Notes under the pieces: model-generated
What the model saw: only the letters and a program-made list of their open reading frames with translations
The model's database searches: none
Told to the model about the DNA's origin: nothing
Translations under genes and position numbers: made by a program
Source: Candidatus Zixiibacteriota bacterium
GTDB lineage: Bacteria; Blakebacterota; Blakebacteria; Blakebacterales; Blakebacteraceae
DNA: 6,467 bases
Assembly (NCBI GenBank): GCA_030604325.1
Contig: JAUVWC010000081.1
Coordinates: forward strand, 1 to 6,467
Direction: 5' to 3'
In this document: in pieces, positions 5,542 to 6,467 of the stretch
Position numbering within the stretch: the stretch's first letter is position 1
How the letters are laid out: each line of letters opens with the position of its first letter

Positions 5542-6467
5542 AGTATCTCGACGAATTCAGGGATGGCTCCCTCGTGCGCAAGGTGCTGGATGAAATACGG
5601 CGCACCATCACCCGGCCGTGGACCCTGATGGAGATATGCGGCGGTCAGACTCATGCCATCGTCCGCAGCGGCCTCGACCGGCTCCTGCCCGAGGAGCTCA
5701 CCCTCGTACACGGCCCGGGCTGTCCCGTCTGCGTTACACCCCTGGAGATGATAGACCGGGCGCTGGCCATCGCGTGCCGGCCGGAAGTCATCTTCACCAG
5801 CTACGGCGACATGCTGCGCGTGCCCGGCTCCTCGGACAACCTCTTGTCCGTGCGGGCGGCGGGGGGGGATGTGCGCGTTGTCTACTCCCCCCTCGATGCA
5901 GTGCGGCTGGCACGCGAGAACCCCGACCGTCAGGTGGTCTTCTTTGCCATCGGTTTCGAGACGACCGCACCGCCGAACGCGCTGAGCGTGCTCCAGGCCA
6001 GCCGGCTCGGTCTGAATAACTACTCGGTCCTCGTCTCCCACGCGGCCGTCCCCCCCGCCATGCGCGCCATCCTGAGCTCGCCCGGCAACCGGGTGCAGGC
6101 CTTCCTCGCCGCCGGACATGTGTGCACCGTCATGGGCTACTGGGAGTACTTGCCTATTGCCGAAGAGTTCGGGGTGCCCATTGTGGTCACCGGTTTCGAG
6201 CCGCTCGACCTGGCCCGCGGGATCAGTGCCGCCGTGCGCCAGTTGGAAGAGGGCCGGGCCGAGGCCGAGAACGCGTACACCCGGGCCGTGACCCTGGAAG
6301 GCAACCGCCCGGCCCAGGAACTGATCGGCAAGGTGTTCGAGCCGTGCGACCGCAAGTGGCGCGGCATCGGTGAGATCCCCGCCAGCGGCCTGCGGCTGCG
6401 GGAGGAGTTCGCCGACTTCGATGCCGAGAGGCTGTTCGAGGTGGGCTCGCTCGAGACGGAGGAATCA
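5538..6467 (+). CDS. hypD: Hydrogenase maturation iron-sulfur scaffold HypD (3' end outside window)
   Basis: HypD, with HypC, holds the iron while the CN and CO ligands are attached. The frame is open from a GTG at 5538 to the window edge, giving 310 residues of the 360-375 typical of the family. The N terminus is MKYLDEFRD. The ligand-site motifs are present: [10 protein letters not shown] (32-41; Cys34) and [10 protein letters not shown] (59-68; Cys62, Cys65). Further family motifs are FFAIGFETT (135-143), GHVCTVMGY (193-201), TGFEPLD (218-224) and, near the edge, [14 protein letters not shown]. The missing 50-60 residues should contain most of the Cys ligands of the [4Fe-4S] cluster, so cluster binding cannot be checked. 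The GTG start overlaps the hypC stop by 4 bases and gives exactly the expected N terminus. hypE is expected next. Confidence 0.97.
   Translation, partial: MKYLDEFRDGSLVRKVLDEIRRTITRPWTLMEICGGQTHAIVRSGLDRLLPEELTLVHGPGCPVCVTPLEMIDRALAIACRPEVIFTSYGDMLRVPGSSDNLLSVRAAGGDVRVVYSPLDAVRLARENPDRQVVFFAIGFETTAPPNALSVLQASRLGLNNYSVLVSHAAVPPAMRAILSSPGNRVQAFLAAGHVCTVMGYWEYLPIAEEFGVPIVVTGFEPLDLARGISAAVRQLEEGRAEAENAYTRAVTLEGNRPAQELIGKVFEPCDRKWRGIGEIPASGLRLREEFADFDAERLFEVGSLETEES

Noticed and set aside
5421..6119. A 232-codon antisense open frame across hypC and hypD
   Set aside because: It is a shadow of hypC and hypD, which have clear motifs and overlapping starts and stops on the plus strand.
5618..6373. 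Short plus-strand frames that might suggest a frameshifted or broken hypD
   Set aside because: The hypD frame from 5538 is open to the window edge with motifs in order; the other frames translate to Arg/Pro-rich sequence.

Overview
This 6.5 kb window carries most of a hyp operon, the maturation genes for [NiFe]-hydrogenase, in the order hypA-hypB-hypF-hypC-hypD on the plus strand. hypD runs off the right edge. To the left are the 3' end of a plus-strand alkaline-phosphatase-superfamily phosphodiesterase gene and a convergent minus-strand family 2 glycosyltransferase gene. The DNA is bacterial or archaeal. Its coding regions are GC-rich, two genes start with GTG, and genes overlap tightly (ATGA at hypA/hypB, GTGA at hypC/hypD). 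A hydrogenase maturation set points to an organism with anaerobic or H2-based metabolism. The taxon cannot be fixed from the sequence; an uncultured anaerobic bacterium (for example Chloroflexota-like) is only a guess.

Layout: 3-509 phosphodiesterase C-terminus; 510-596 a convergent intergenic gap almost filled by a perfect 16-bp inverted repeat around a 43-nt loop; 597-1436 glycosyltransferase (minus); 1437-1893 a 457-bp non-coding stretch packed with palindromes; 1894-6467 the hyp genes.

How the hyp genes work together: HypF uses carbamoyl phosphate and ATP to make the carbamoyl group that becomes the CN ligands, via HypE (not in the window, probably just downstream). HypC and HypD form the scaffold on which the Fe(CN)2CO unit is built. 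HypA and HypB insert nickel afterwards. All five proteins keep the family motifs that fall inside the window, so the pathway looks intact. No hydrogenase structural gene is visible.

The least ordinary part is not the genes but the repeats. The stem arms and the loop of the 521-595 element recur separately in the gap before hypA: the arms as a compact hairpin (1592-1626) and the loop as two degenerate copies in opposite orientation (1720-1762 and 1771-1813), nested inside a further inverted repeat (1635-1663 with 1826-1859). This looks like a small modular palindromic repeat family, possibly a REP-like or MITE-like element. All alignments and counts were made by eye.
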